Below, piece after piece: positions 24,739 to 35,979 of a stretch of 64,000 bases of DNA; positions within the stretch are counted from its first letter, which is position 1, and the number at the start of each line of letters is the position of its first letter. The notes under the pieces are model-generated. The model was not told the DNA's origin. It saw only the letters and a program-made list of their open reading frames with translations, and made no database searches. The DNA comes from Agelas oroides (Eukaryota; Porifera; Demospongiae; Agelasida; Agelasidae): assembly GCA_949130485.1 (NCBI GenBank), contig OX422183.1:22555202-22619201 (forward strand), given 5' to 3'. The position numbers were made by a program, and so were the translations under genes.

Positions 24739-24742
24739 TTAA

Positions 24743-25720
24743 TCAACAATATTGATACCTACACAGGATAAAGTACACAATAGTGGTGATAATGGCCAGA
24801 TAAGTGGGTACCAAAAAAGCAGGAAAGGGATGAGAAACTAATATGCAACAAATAGTGGCTTTATGCAGGGGCGGCAGAGCAGGTGAGGTGTGTGTGGGGG
24901 GGAAAAGAGAGGGGGTCATTGCCCCCCCTCCCAAAGTACACAATATGGTGACCTTGCCCTCCAAAGATGCTGTGTAATTGCTAAATGAAAGTAAATCAAA
25001 TACTTATTATACAAACATTGAAACTACGCAGGTCAAGCTTCACTTGCTGTATAATCAACTTCAAATATCCTGTGCAAGGGAAGAAAGTAGCAAATTATAG
25101 GTTTGGTTACTAGCTACATATGCATTGCTATCCTTTCCATACTCATTCAAGGAATGCAGCGCATGAATATATTTACTAGTGTTACAGAAGTATTGGCTCC
25201 CACTGAATCCTTCACCAGTAGTAGTTTCATAGAATTAACATAATCAAGAATTGCTAAAATTGACTGCCTAGTTTGGCCTATTTATGCTGCATGCCTGGGA
25301 CATGTTATGAAGCACTCTGACTTGAAAACACGACATTGTTTGTGTAAAGCAAAATGGTCTTCCCAAATGCTCTACTTATACTGAACCACCTCTCTGGTAA
25401 CAGAGCAGGGGATAGAAGGTATATAGATACAGTTTGATTCACAGCTAGGCTGAGTCTATTTGTTGCACCTTCTCTACATGTGAGTACCAAAGCATTGATC
25501 ATCTGATATACTTCTTGCTGCAGTGAACTGAAGTATCAGCAGCCATTTTGTATATACTATTAGACTCCATTAGAGGCTAACCAAAACATTTCTCCTTCTG
25601 TTGGGGAACACAAATTGTTAAGCCAGCCTAATGCATGAATTTAGTTTGGTTTGCAGGTGGTCTTCTGTAAATCATGAGACATCACATAAAGTGTAGTGTA
25701 CAAACCCCTTATTTTCTGCA
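24743..25720. other. Intergenic upstream of receptor copy 4
   Basis: No gene seen. A G-run/C-run hairpin lies near 24893–24932. The conserved noncoding exon found upstream of copies 2, 3 and 5 is not recognisable here. Only the acceptor (TTATTTTCTGCAG, ending 25721) is kept. Confidence 0.5.
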
Positions 25721-25730
25721 GCCACTTCAC

Positions 25731-28700
25731 ATGATGGCTCACTCCACACCATTCATTGTTCTTGTGGCAGCACTGCTCATTAACACCCCCTCCTACTGCT
25801 CTGCTGAGAATGTGTACTGTGTCACACCCACTGCTACCTCATGCTCATCATGCCCTCACAATTCAACCCACTGTGCCACACTCTCCAAGTATGCACAAGA
25901 AGCTGAAATGTATTTTACTTCCAACACCACTATGGTGTTCTTGTCAGGTAACCATGTTCTTGATAGGAATATCACAGTTGCCAATGTAGCCAGGCTGACC
26001 ATGCATGGAGAGTCTTCCTCAGGCAACATAGCAACAATTGTCCGCAATGGGTCAGTTGGCTTCAGCTTCACAAATATGGTGGACTTCAACATTTATTCTT
26101 TAGCATTTACCTCTCACAACAGGTCCTGGAGTTATGTTAGTCAGCCAGCTAGTAATTCTGCCCTGCTGTTGCAATCGACACAAAATGTGAAACTAGTTAA
26201 CTGTTTCTTTCATGACAACCTTGGCAATGGACTTACAGTACATAACACCAGCATTACTTTGGAAGAGAACAAGTTCACACATAACCAATGTGGATGTGAG
26301 TTATTCAGTGACAATTGCAAATTAGGGTGTGGTATCACTGCTCTCAACAGCAACCTGACATTTATTGGGAACACTACCTTCCATGAAAATAATGCTTCTT
26401 ACTATGATAGTACTGGAGCAATCTGGGCATCAGCAAGCTCACTAGACTTTAATGGAACAAACAGCTTCATTGACAACTCAGCAGAATATGGTAGTGGTGG
26501 TGCAATCCATGCAGAAACCAGCACATCATTAAGTTTTAATGGTACTAGCACTTTCAGTAATAACACTGCAGAATGGTACGGTGGTGCAATCTATGCAGAA
26601 AGTTACTCATCGTTAAGATTCCTTGGTATTAGTACTTTTAGTAGCAACACAGCAGGTTATGATGGTGGGGTAATTAATGTATATGACATCACTGTACTTA
26701 TCTTCAATGGAACTAGCAACTTCATCAACAACTCAGCAAACGGTGATGGTGGTGCAGTTAATGCATACGACGGTGTTGTACTTACCTTAACTGGCTCTAG
26801 CAGCTTCAGCAGCAACTCTGCAAAGCAAGGTGGAGCCATCACTGCGTATTATAACAGCACACTGTTGTTTGATGGAAGCATTAGCTTTGTTAACAATACA
26901 GGAGATAGTCATGGAGGTGCATTGTACCTGTACATTAGTTCAGCTTTCTCTATCTTGCCCCACACAACCGTGCATTGGGAGAACAATCATGCAAAATTAG
27001 GTGGAGCCATTTTTGTCTATGATGCTAACCCCCGAATTTACTGTAACAGATATGTATCAAAAGAAGAATGCTTCTTCCAGCTTCCTGGCCACAATCTGTC
27101 TCATGGTATAAAATCTATTGAGATGCAACTATTTTTCAAGAACAACTCTGCTGACGCTGCGGGAAGTGTGTTATATGGTGGTGCGATAGATAACTGCAAA
27201 CTCAATGGCCTGGAATCAAATAGCTCAGGTGAAGTGTTTGATATGTTAGCCCAATATGAAGCTGACAACACAACCTCAAGTATCTCCTCTGACCCATTTC
27301 ACATATGTCCATGTGAAAACAATAGTCCAAACTGCAGTAAGTCAATGAAGACATTATTAGTATATCCAGGTGAAACATATCAAGTTTCAGTGGTCACCGT
27401 TGGACAGAGAAATGGAACAGTTCCTGCAAATGTAACAAGTGTGGATAGATACATACTTCCATGTTCTCAAATTGTCCAACCAACAAATAGAGCATGCACC
27501 ACACTCACTTACACTGTGGATCCAAATCAGAAAGTGTCTTTAGAGTTGCACACAGAAAGCACATGTTCAGCACTCGTTCTTAAGTTGAATGGAACTCAGA
27601 GTTGCACAGGTAGTGCAAACAATTCATTGTCATGCATCTGTGATCAAGCACATAGAAAATATGGAATCGACCACTGCAGTCTTACAAATGGATCAGTAGA
27701 AATAACACGTGACTCTGAAGATACGTTCTGGGTTGGGTATAATCTATCTTACAGACCTGGTCTAACTGTGCATCCCTACTGCCCCTTTGACTACTGTATC
27801 AATCATAGAGTAAACATTACTCTTAACAATACTGACTCGCAGTGTGCACACAACAGAACAGGTATCTTGTGTGGTAGTTGTATAAACAAAGTTACAGTCT
27901 GGAACTGGGCACTTTTCAGTGCACAAAGTGCACAAATTACTATATTGCCTTACTTGTCCCTTTTGCACTGATGGGAGTAGCACTTGTCTTCTTGCTCCTT
28001 GTCTGCAAACTGACAGTGGCAACGGGAACAATCAGTGGCCTAGTGTTCTATGCCAATATTGTTGGAGAAATCCGCACCATCTTTCTACCAGTGAAATCTA
28101 CTGATGTATTATCAATCTTTATTGCATGGCTAAACCTTGACTTTGGCATTGAAACGTGTTTTTATGATGGAATGGACGCTTACAGCAAAACATGGCTGCA
28201 GTTTGTATTCCCTATATATCTTTGGGTACTGGTAGGACTAATGATTATAATTAGCCATCTCTCACCAAAGTTTGCAGATGTGTTAGGCAGCAACCCAGTT
28301 TCTGCCTTGGCAACACTCATCCTTCTCTCATATGCAAAGATCCTCCGCACATTGATTACTGCAGTTTCTTTCACCTACCTTGAATATCCAAAAATTGTAT
28401 GGTTGTATGATGCCAATATTGACTATTTTAGTAAAGAACGCATTCCACTCCTACTAGTCCCACTACTGGTCTTCTTCTTCCTCTTTCTTCCTTACACCCT
28501 CTTGCTTCTGTTTGGTCAGTGGCTGCAAGCCATATCACACCTGAGGCTTTTCTCATGGGTCAACAGACTAAAACCATTTATGGATTCATACCATGCTCCC
28601 TACAAAGCAAAACATCGCTACTGGCCTGGACTACTGCTTGTACTTCGCTTTGTTCTTCTTCTAGTGTTTGCTTTCAATCCTCAGCAAGACCCCAGTATTA

Positions 28701-29185
28701 ACCTCCTTACAATTCTACTAGGAGCTGGGATTCTTCAACTGTGGGCCTGGGTCAGTGGTGGGGTCTACAAGAACTGGTGTCTTGATGCACTGGAAGGCTC
28801 CTTTGTTCTCAACTTGATCATCCTAGTTGGTGCCACTTACCACGTCAAACTCACCTATGTAAAAGACCATGTCAAATTTGTAGAAAACGTGCTTACAGTC
28901 GGCTACACTTCTATCTCCATAGTACTTAGAACATTCATTGGCATCCTTGCCTACCACATCTTCCAGCAATTGAGGCATACCAAGCTGTGGAAGAAGGTGC
29001 CTAAACTGAACATGAAGCTGATGTTCAAGAAACTGAACACAAAACTGAACAAGAAACTGAACACAAAGCAAGCAGAAGAGAATATAAACAATCTTACAAA
29101 TGATACCACTGAGTCTGGAAGGTTTGATCAGCTTCGTGAACCACTGCTTGATGACCCACCACAGCCCACCCACAGTGTTGTATGA
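25731..29185 (+). CDS. Pmp-like receptor copy 4, near-complete with one frame break
   Basis: Start ATGATG at 25731, just after a TTTTCTGCAG acceptor (an upstream in-frame ATG at 25674 lies inside the intron). The first frame (25731–27971) encodes a signal peptide, the N-terminal domain, about ten GGAI/FxxN repeats and the Cys-rich stalk, then leaves the family frame at about 27890. The second frame (from about 27893 to 29185) encodes all membrane segments and the tail ending EPLLDDPPQPTHSVV. A single small indel in the stalk therefore separates the ectodomain from the membrane part. It may be a recent pseudogene, a sequencing error, or a source of secreted ectodomain. The tail carries an expanded MFKKLNTKLNKKLNTK motif not present in the other copies. 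Confidence 0.78.
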
Positions 29186-29608
29186 GCTTTATACCCTTGG
29201 GTTTGTATTATTAGCTAGCAGCTAACTTAATTACACTCTTGTTGCTAGAGGTAATTGCATGTTTTTCACATCTGTGTATATGTAGAGCTACATGAAGTTT
29301 ATACCTTTGGGTTTGTATTATCACTATTAGCTAGCAGCTAACTTAAGTTTTGCAGTTGCACTCTTGTTGCTAGAGGTAATTGCATGTTTTTCACATCTGT
29401 GTACATTTGTACATGTAAAGCTACATGAACTTCTGGACCTTGTGCTTTTATATAGCAACAATAGTTTGATTTTAGAAATCCAGGTTATCCTTCATGTAGG
29501 TCATCTTTCATACACAGACAGTATAAATGATTGTGTAAATAAAATTATGGCAGTCTGAATCTCGAACAAACGATCTCTCGGCCAAAGATTGTGCAGTTAC
29601 GTTATATG
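29186..29608. repeat. 3' flank of copy 4 with a ~105-bp tandem repeat
   Basis: The block TTTATACCCTTGGGTTTGTA through GTTTTTCACATCTGTGTA at about 29190–29280 is repeated at about 29298–29405 with small changes. It probably lies in the 3' untranslated region of copy 4. Confidence 0.7.
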
Positions 29609-29851
29609 AGGGTATTCGCAAACGAATAACCAAATTAATCTTTGAGTGCACACACTTCATAACTTTACGCAACATTTCGGTCCCATAGGCCCTTCTTCAG
29701 GCATACAATGCTGGACACTCTGTTGTCTGTTTTGTCCAGAGTGTCTAGCATTGTATGCCTGAAGAAGGTACTACAGGACCGAAACGTTGCATAAAGTTAT
29801 GAAGTTGTGTGCACCCAAAGATTGACTTGACTGTTCATTTGCGAATACCCT
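29609..29851. mobile_element. Foldback MITE
   Basis: The element begins AGGGTATTCGCAAACG and ends CATTTGCGAATACCCT, and is an imperfect inverted repeat across most of its length, with arms of about 115 bp. Shared internal blocks include GCCTGAAGAAGG and GACCGAAACGTTGC. No coding capacity. Confidence 0.82.
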
Positions 29852-30054
29852 TGTATACAGTAAATGTGTATATTAGAGTACATCCAGTGTCCAGTATCTT
29901 CTGAGCTGTATGGCTACTGCTGCTCATACAACAAATCTGTTAGTAATTGGAACTGCTTCATGTATACATCCACTAATTACAGCAATTGATTTCTCTAAGT
30001 AAGAGTAAGTCAGTTCCTTGAAAACGTCAGCCCATGTTTAATTATAGGTATAGA

Positions 30055-30900
30055 ATTATCAATACAAGCTACAGGTTTGTCTAAGCACTATTTAAACAAT
30101 ACCTCTGTATACTTTCAGTCTTGGTGACTGAATTGCATAGTTATGCATACACAGGCCATTGTTCTCAAGCATGTTTGTACATGTGCTACAATCATGTATA
30201 TCAACAAAAGCATTGAGGAAATAATAAAGTTATCAGTATTGTAAAGCCTTCACAAACAAAACAGACTACTTAGTAAACCCTATAAGAGCAATTTCCAATA
30301 CACAAGAGTCACACAAAAACAAGTATCTCATTTTTTTTAAAGTACAAACTGTTTGCCAGAACTGTGTTTTATTTTGCTGCATGTAGCTCTGGTTCCTGAT
30401 GGCAGATTGTTGACTTATTTTTTTCTATTTCCACTGTTTGCCAGTTGTCAGCTAGAGTGATATAGATAAGTGTGTATCAAGTGACAGTGTGAGCCACAGT
30501 TGGTAAAGGTATGTTATGTGATTGCAACTATACATGTACTGTATAGTGGAAATTTTCACATGGTATAAAACTTTTGCACAATAATTCACAAGGTCATGCA
30601 AATTTGGCATAAGAAAATTTAGTGTACATAAATATCAAATTTTGAGGAGGTAATTAACTATATATAAGCTGTAGTCTTCATAGATGTAAATCCATGAAAT
30701 TCTGTAACCCATCAGGCCTCAATGACATCATATCCCTGTGTGTAGATGTTAGGGGGAAACTACACAAGTATGTAAATTTCTTCCAAAGGCCGCACGCAAA
30801 ATTGCACGTACAAATTTCCTCATTTTCCAGTAATATGAAATGTCTGAAGTTATGGGATTTACAAAATTAATACTTATAAATAAAACCTCTTTTTCTGCAG
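30055..30900 (+). promoter_or_regulatory. Upstream region, noncoding exon and intron of receptor copy 5
   Basis: Bases 30055–30508 resemble 10915–11248 and 17400–17973 (shared blocks ACACAGGCCATTGTT and GTGTGTATCAAGTGACAGTG). The donor is GGTAAAG|GTATGTTATG at 30508/30509. The intron runs 30509–30900 (392 bp), ending CTTTTTCTGCAG. The coding ATG is at 30913, since the ATGATG of other copies is changed to AGGATG. The transcription start and core promoter cannot be placed from sequence alone. Confidence 0.65.
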
Positions 30901-30912
30901 TCATTCCACAGG

Positions 30913-33900
30913 ATGGCTCAGTCCACATCATTCACTGTTCTTGTGGCAGCACTGCTCATTAACACTCTCTCCTACTGCTCTGCTGACAGTGTGTACTGTG
31001 TCACACCCACTGTCGCCTCATGCTCATCCTGTCCTCACAATAACCACTGTGCCACACTCTCTGAGTATGCACAAGAAGCTGAAATGTATTTCACCTCCAA
31101 CACCACTATGGTGTTCTTGCCTGGTGACCATACTCTTGATAGAAGTGTCACAGTTGTCAATGTAGCCAGGCTGACCATGTGGGCTTCAAACAATATGGCA
31201 ACAATTGTTCGCAATGGGTCAGTTGGCTTCAGCTTCACAAATATGGTGGACTTCAACATTTATTTTTTAGCTTTTACCTCTTACAACAAGTCCTGGAGTT
31301 ATGGTAGTCATCCAGCTAGTAACTCTGCCCTGTTCTTGCAATCGATACAAAATGCTGAACTAGTTAACTGTTCTTTCCACGATAACATTGGCACTGCACT
31401 TGCAGTAAATAACACCAGTGTCACTCTGGTAGAGAACAAATTCATACATAACCAATGTGCATGCAGGTCATTCAGTGAGATGCATGAATTGGGATGTGGT
31501 ATTACTACTTTCAACAGCTACCTAACATTCACTGGAAACACTTCCTTCCTTAATATTACCCAAACAGCTTTTCACTCTTATGCCTATTGTGCTGGAGCAA
31601 TCTGGGCATCAGCAAGCTCACTACACTTCACCGGAACCAACAATTTCATTGACAACTCAGCAAATGGCATCAACAGTGTTGGTGCAATTTATGCACAAGC
31701 AAACACATTATTGAGTTTTAATGGCACTAGTAATTTTACTCATAACTCAGCAGAAGTGGGTGGTGTAATTGGCACAGCTGACAATGTTGCATTTACTTTC
31801 AATGGAACCAACGTCTTCTTCAACAACTCAGCAAGTGATAGTGGTGGTGCAATCTTTGCAGGTAGCAATATATTGTTGAATTTCATTGGTACTAATGAGT
31901 TTACTCATAACTCAGCAGAACACAAAGGTGGTGCAATCTTTGCAATAACCAACATTTCACTGACCTTCATTGGTACTAATAATTTCACTCATAACTCAGC
32001 TGGTATTGAAGGTGGTGCAATTGACACATTGGACAATGGTGTCCTTACCTTCAATGGAACCAACTACTTCATCAATAACTCAGCAAATAGTGGTGGTGCA
32101 ATCTTTGCAGTAACCAACACATCACTGATTTTCATTGGTACTAATAATTTTACTCATAACTCAGCAGGTATTGGTGGTGGTGCTGTTGTCACAGCTGAAA
32201 ATGTTGTAGTTACATTCAATGGAACCAACAACTTCACTAGCAACTCAGCAAGTGATAGTGGTGGTGCAATCTTTGCACTTAGCAACACATTGTTGAATTT
32301 CATTGGTACTAATGAGTTTAGTCATAATTCAGCAGAACAAGATGGTGGTGCAATTTCCACAGATAATGCAGTACTTACCTTCAATGGAACCAACTACTTC
32401 ATCAATAACTCAGCAGACGTTGGTGGTGCAATTTACACATTGGACAATGCAGTACTTACCTTCAATGGAACCAACTACTTCATCAATAACTCAGCAGAAT
32501 TTGGTGGTGCAATCTTTGCAGTAACCGACACATCACTGATTTTCATTGGTACTAATAATTTTACTCATAACTCAGCAGGTAATAAAGGTGGTGCTGTTGT
32601 CACAGCTAACAATAGTGCTCTTACCTTCAATGGAACCAACAACTTCATTAATAACTCAGCAAATAGTGGTGGTGCAATCTATGCAGTAACCAACACATCA
32701 CTGAATTTCATTGGTACTAATAATTTTACTCATAACTCAGCAGGTATTGGTGGTGCTGTTGTCACAGCTGGCAATGTTATAGTTACTTTCAATGGAACCA
32801 ACAACTTCACTAGCAACTCAGCAAGTGATAGTGGTGGTGCAATCTTAGCAGTTAGTAACACATTGTTGAATTTCATTGGTACTAATGAGTTTAGTCGGAA
32901 TTCAGCAGAACAAGATGGTGGTGCAATTGCCACATTGGACAATAGTGTTCTTACCTTCAATGGAACTAACTACCTCATCAATAACTCAGCAGACGTTGGT
33001 GGTGCAATTTACACATTGGACAATGGTGTTCTTACCTTCAGTGGAACCAACTACTTCATCAATAACTCAGCAGACTTTGGTGGTGCAATTGACACATTGG
33101 ACAATAGTGTTCTTACTTTCAATGGAACCAACTACTTCATCAATAACTCAGCAGACTTTGGTGGTGCAATTTACACATTGGACAATGGTGTTCTTACCTT
33201 CAATGGAACCAACTACTTCATCAATAACTCAGCAGACTTTGGTGGTGCAATTTACACATTGGACAATGCAGTACTTACCTTCAATGGAACCAACTACTTC
33301 ATCAATAACTCAGCAGACTTTGGTGGTGCAATTGACACATTGGACAATGGTGTCCTTACCTTCAATGGAACCAACTACTTCATCAATAACTCAGCAAATA
33401 GTGGTGGTGCAATCTTTGCAGTAACCGACACATCACTGATTTTCATTGGTACTAATAATTTTACTCATAACTCAGCAGGTATTGAAGGTGGTGCTGTTGT
33501 TACAGCCTACAATGGTGTTCTTATCTTCAATGGAACCAACAACTTCATCAATAACACAGCAAACAATGGTGGTGCAATCTTTGCAGTATTCCATGCATCA
33601 TCATGTTTCACTGGTACTAGCAGCTTCAGTAACAACTCTGCAATACAAGGTGGAGCCATCTCTGCAAATTCTAACATCACACTGACATTCAATGGAAATA
33701 TTAGCTTTGTAAACAATGGACACAATATAAGAGATAGCCATGGAGGTGCAATGCATCTGGCTATTGATTCAACTTTCTTTGTTTTGCCCCACACAATTAT
33801 GTGTTGGGAGAACAATCATGCAAACTTAGGAGGAGCCATCTATGTCCTTACTGCTATCCCCTTCATTCAATGCAATATGACTCAGATTGCCACATTTATA

Positions 33901-35979
33901 ACAAGAGAAAAATGTTTTTTTCAACTTCCCGGCCAGAATCTGTCTAGTGGCCTTGATGTCCAACTTGTTTTCAAGAACAACTCTGCTGATGCTGCAGGAA
34001 GTGTGTTATACGGGGGTGCAATAGATAACTGTGGCCTGGACGCAGATTACTCTGGCAAAGTGTTTGACAAGTTAGTACACTATGAAGCTGATAACACAGC
34101 TTCAAGCATTTCGTCTGACCCCTTTCGCATATGCCTGTGTAAGTTAAACGACCATCCAAATTGTAGCCAGTCATTGAAGACACTGTCAGCCTATCCAGGT
34201 GAAACATTTCAAGTTTCAGTGGTCACTGTTGGTCAGAGAAATGGAATAGTTCCTGCAGCAGTCAGAAGTAATGTGGACAAAGGCAGGCTTGCAAGTTCTC
34301 AATATATTCAACAGACAACAAAAATGTGCACCACACTCAACTACACTGTGTTTTCACAGGAGGATGTGTCTCTAGAGTTGTATCCTGAAGGTCCATGCTC
34401 AACATTCAGTGCAAAACTGTTTCTTAAGTTGAGTGTAAGTCAGAGCTGTCCACCTGGATTTAGTCTAGAAAACAGCTCATTGTCATGTGCCTGTGATCAA
34501 GTACTTCAAAAGTATACCAACAACTGCAATATAACAAATGGACAAGGGCAAATAGCACGTGAGTCTGATGACACATTTTGGGTTGGCTATGATCAATATC
34601 ACAGACTAAGTGTCCATCCATACTGCCCTTTTGATAACTGTGTCTCTCATGCTGTGAACTTTTCTCTCAACAATACAGACATGCAGTGTGCATACAACAA
34701 GTCAGGCCTTTTGTGTGGAGCTTGCAAGAATGAATATAGTTTGGTACTGGGCACTTCCCGTTGCAAACAGTGCACCAACTCTCATCTCTACCTGCTCATC
34801 CCTTTTGCACTGATGGGAATTGCACTGGTCTTCTTGCTCCTTGTCTGCAAATTGACAGTGGCAACAGGAACACTCAGTGGCCTAGTGTTCTATGCCAATA
34901 TTGTTGGAGTCAATCGTACTATCTTTCTACCAGTGGAATCATTATCAGTCTTTATTGCATGGCTAAACCTTGACTTTGGTATTGAAACATGTTTCTATAA
35001 CGGAATGGATGCTTATAGCAAAACATGGCTGCAGTTTGTATTCCCTGTATATATTTGGGTGCTAGTAGGACTCATGATACTTGTTAGCCACTTCTCACAA
35101 AGGTTTGCATACCTGCTAGGCAACAACCCAGTCTCTGTCTTGGCAACACTCATCCTCCTCTCGTATGCAAAGATCCTTCGCACATTGATTACTACAGTCT
35201 ATTTCACCCACCTGGAATATCCAACTTACAATAGGAGTGTGTGGTTCTATGATGCAAACATTGACTATATCGTTGGCAAGCACATCCCACTCTTTCTAGT
35301 GGCTGTGCTTGTTTTCTTCTTTCTCTTTCTTCCTTACACTCTGTTGCTTCTGTTTGGTCAGTGGTTGCAGGCCATATCACACCTGAGGCTCTTCTCATGG
35401 GTCAACAGTGCAAGGCTGAAACCATTCATGGATGCATACCATGCTCCCTACAAAGCAAAACATCGCTACTGGCCTGGACTGCTGCTTGTGCTTCGCTTTG
35501 TTCTTCTTCTAGTGTTTGCTCTGAATCCTCAGCAAGACCCAAATATTAATCTGTTAGCAATTCTAGTGGGAGCTGGGATTCTTCAACTGTGGGCCTGGGT
35601 CAGTGGTGGGGTCTACAAAAACTGGTGTCTAGATGCACTGGAAGGCTCATTTACCCTGAACTTGACCATACTAGGTGCTACCACTTACTATGTCAACCAC
35701 TCAGGAGGAAATCAGCTTGCAGTTGGGTACACCTCTGTCATCATAGCACTTGCAACATTCATTGGCATCCTTGCCTATCACATCTTCCAGCAATTGAGGC
35801 ACACCAAGCTGTGGAAGCTACCTAAATTGAACCTGGAGCTCAAAAAAAAGCTGAACACCAAGCAAGCAGTGAATAACCTGGACAATCCTCTAAACAATCC
35901 TACAGAATCTGTGAACCTTGATCAACTTCGTGAACCTTGGCTTGATGACCTGCTACAGCCCACCCACAGTAGCTTCTGA
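30913..35979 (+). CDS. Pmp-like repeat multi-pass membrane protein (intact copy 5)
   Basis: A 1,688-codon open frame in a single coding exon. Signal peptide (about 1–25); N-terminal domain with paired Cys (about 26–240); about 27 repeats of near 27 residues (about 250–940) with GGA[IV] and FxxN motifs as in chlamydial Pmp proteins, predicted to form a beta-helix; a domain with QLPGQNLSSG and LYGGAIDNC (to about 1050); a Cys-rich stalk (CPPGFSLENSSLSCACDQ, LLCGACKNEYSLVLGTSRC; about 1170–1290); about 8–9 hydrophobic segments (1290–1630) with DFGIETCFYNGMDAYSKTW and AWVSGGVYKNWCLDALEGSF; and a charged tail ending REPWLDDLLQPTHSSF. Nearly every repeat has two N-X-S/T sequons (NGT, NNS), which suggests a heavily glycosylated surface protein. 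Function is unknown; recognition or adhesion is an inference. This is the only fully open member of the array. Confidence 0.9.
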   Translation: MAQSTSFTVLVAALLINTLSYCSADSVYCVTPTVASCSSCPHNNHCATLSEYAQEAEMYFTSNTTMVFLPGDHTLDRSVTVVNVARLTMWASNNMATIVRNGSVGFSFTNMVDFNIYFLAFTSYNKSWSYGSHPASNSALFLQSIQNAELVNCSFHDNIGTALAVNNTSVTLVENKFIHNQCACRSFSEMHELGCGITTFNSYLTFTGNTSFLNITQTAFHSYAYCAGAIWASASSLHFTGTNNFIDNSANGINSVGAIYAQANTLLSFNGTSNFTHNSAEVGGVIGTADNVAFTFNGTNVFFNNSASDSGGAIFAGSNILLNFIGTNEFTHNSAEHKGGAIFAITNISLTFIGTNNFTHNSAGIEGGAIDTLDNGVLTFNGTNYFINNSANSGGAIFAVTNTSLIFIGTNNFTHNSAGIGGGAVVTAENVVVTFNGTNNFTSNSASDSGGAIFALSNTLLNFIGTNEFSHNSAEQDGGAISTDNAVLTFNGTNYFINNSADVGGAIYTLDNAVLTFNGTNYFINNSAEFGGAIFAVTDTSLIFIGTNNFTHNSAGNKGGAVVTANNSALTFNGTNNFINNSANSGGAIYAVTNTSLNFIGTNNFTHNSAGIGGAVVTAGNVIVTFNGTNNFTSNSASDSGGAILAVSNTLLNFIGTNEFSRNSAEQDGGAIATLDNSVLTFNGTNYLINNSADVGGAIYTLDNGVLTFSGTNYFINNSADFGGAIDTLDNSVLTFNGTNYFINNSADFGGAIYTLDNGVLTFNGTNYFINNSADFGGAIYTLDNAVLTFNGTNYFINNSADFGGAIDTLDNGVLTFNGTNYFINNSANSGGAIFAVTDTSLIFIGTNNFTHNSAGIEGGAVVTAYNGVLIFNGTNNFINNTANNGGAIFAVFHASSCFTGTSSFSNNSAIQGGAISANSNITLTFNGNISFVNNGHNIRDSHGGAMHLAIDSTFFVLPHTIMCWENNHANLGGAIYVLTAIPFIQCNMTQIATFITREKCFFQLPGQNLSSGLDVQLVFKNNSADAAGSVLYGGAIDNCGLDADYSGKVFDKLVHYEADNTASSISSDPFRICLCKLNDHPNCSQSLKTLSAYPGETFQVSVVTVGQRNGIVPAAVRSNVDKGRLASSQYIQQTTKMCTTLNYTVFSQEDVSLELYPEGPCSTFSAKLFLKLSVSQSCPPGFSLENSSLSCACDQVLQKYTNNCNITNGQGQIARESDDTFWVGYDQYHRLSVHPYCPFDNCVSHAVNFSLNNTDMQCAYNKSGLLCGACKNEYSLVLGTSRCKQCTNSHLYLLIPFALMGIALVFLLLVCKLTVATGTLSGLVFYANIVGVNRTIFLPVESLSVFIAWLNLDFGIETCFYNGMDAYSKTWLQFVFPVYIWVLVGLMILVSHFSQRFAYLLGNNPVSVLATLILLSYAKILRTLITTVYFTHLEYPTYNRSVWFYDANIDYIVGKHIPLFLVAVLVFFFLFLPYTLLLLFGQWLQAISHLRLFSWVNSARLKPFMDAYHAPYKAKHRYWPGLLLVLRFVLLLVFALNPQQDPNINLLAILVGAGILQLWAWVSGGVYKNWCLDALEGSFTLNLTILGATTYYVNHSGGNQLAVGYTSVIIALATFIGILAYHIFQQLRHTKLWKLPKLNLELKKKLNTKQAVNNLDNPLNNPTESVNLDQLREPWLDDLLQPTHSSF
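32917..33402 (+). repeat. Six consecutive 81-bp coding repeats in copy 5
   Basis: Six 27-codon units, each of the form GGAIxTLDNxVLTFNGTNYF plus INNSADF, differ at only a few positions. A larger block is also duplicated: about 32100–32350 and 32680–32935 carry the same order of repeat variants. The repeat domain has grown by both unit and block duplication. Confidence 0.92.

Noticed and set aside
25674-25730. Upstream ATG of receptor copy 4
   Set aside because: It lies before the TTTTCTGCAG acceptor shared with other copies; the conserved protein begins at ATGATG 25731.
32303-33424. Long open frames in a second plus-strand frame across the receptor repeats
   Set aside because: The 81-bp unit is a multiple of three, so one stop-free unit makes every frame open; composition (HWTMVFLPSMEPTTSSITQQ) is an echo of the true frame.
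30913-35979. Bacterial contamination or recent bacterial transfer, because of Pmp-type repeats
   Set aside because: The gene family has introns, eukaryotic signal peptides, N-glycosylation sequons, a multi-pass tail not found in Pmp proteins, and is interrupted by LINE sequence. An ancient transfer of the repeat cannot be excluded but is not shown.
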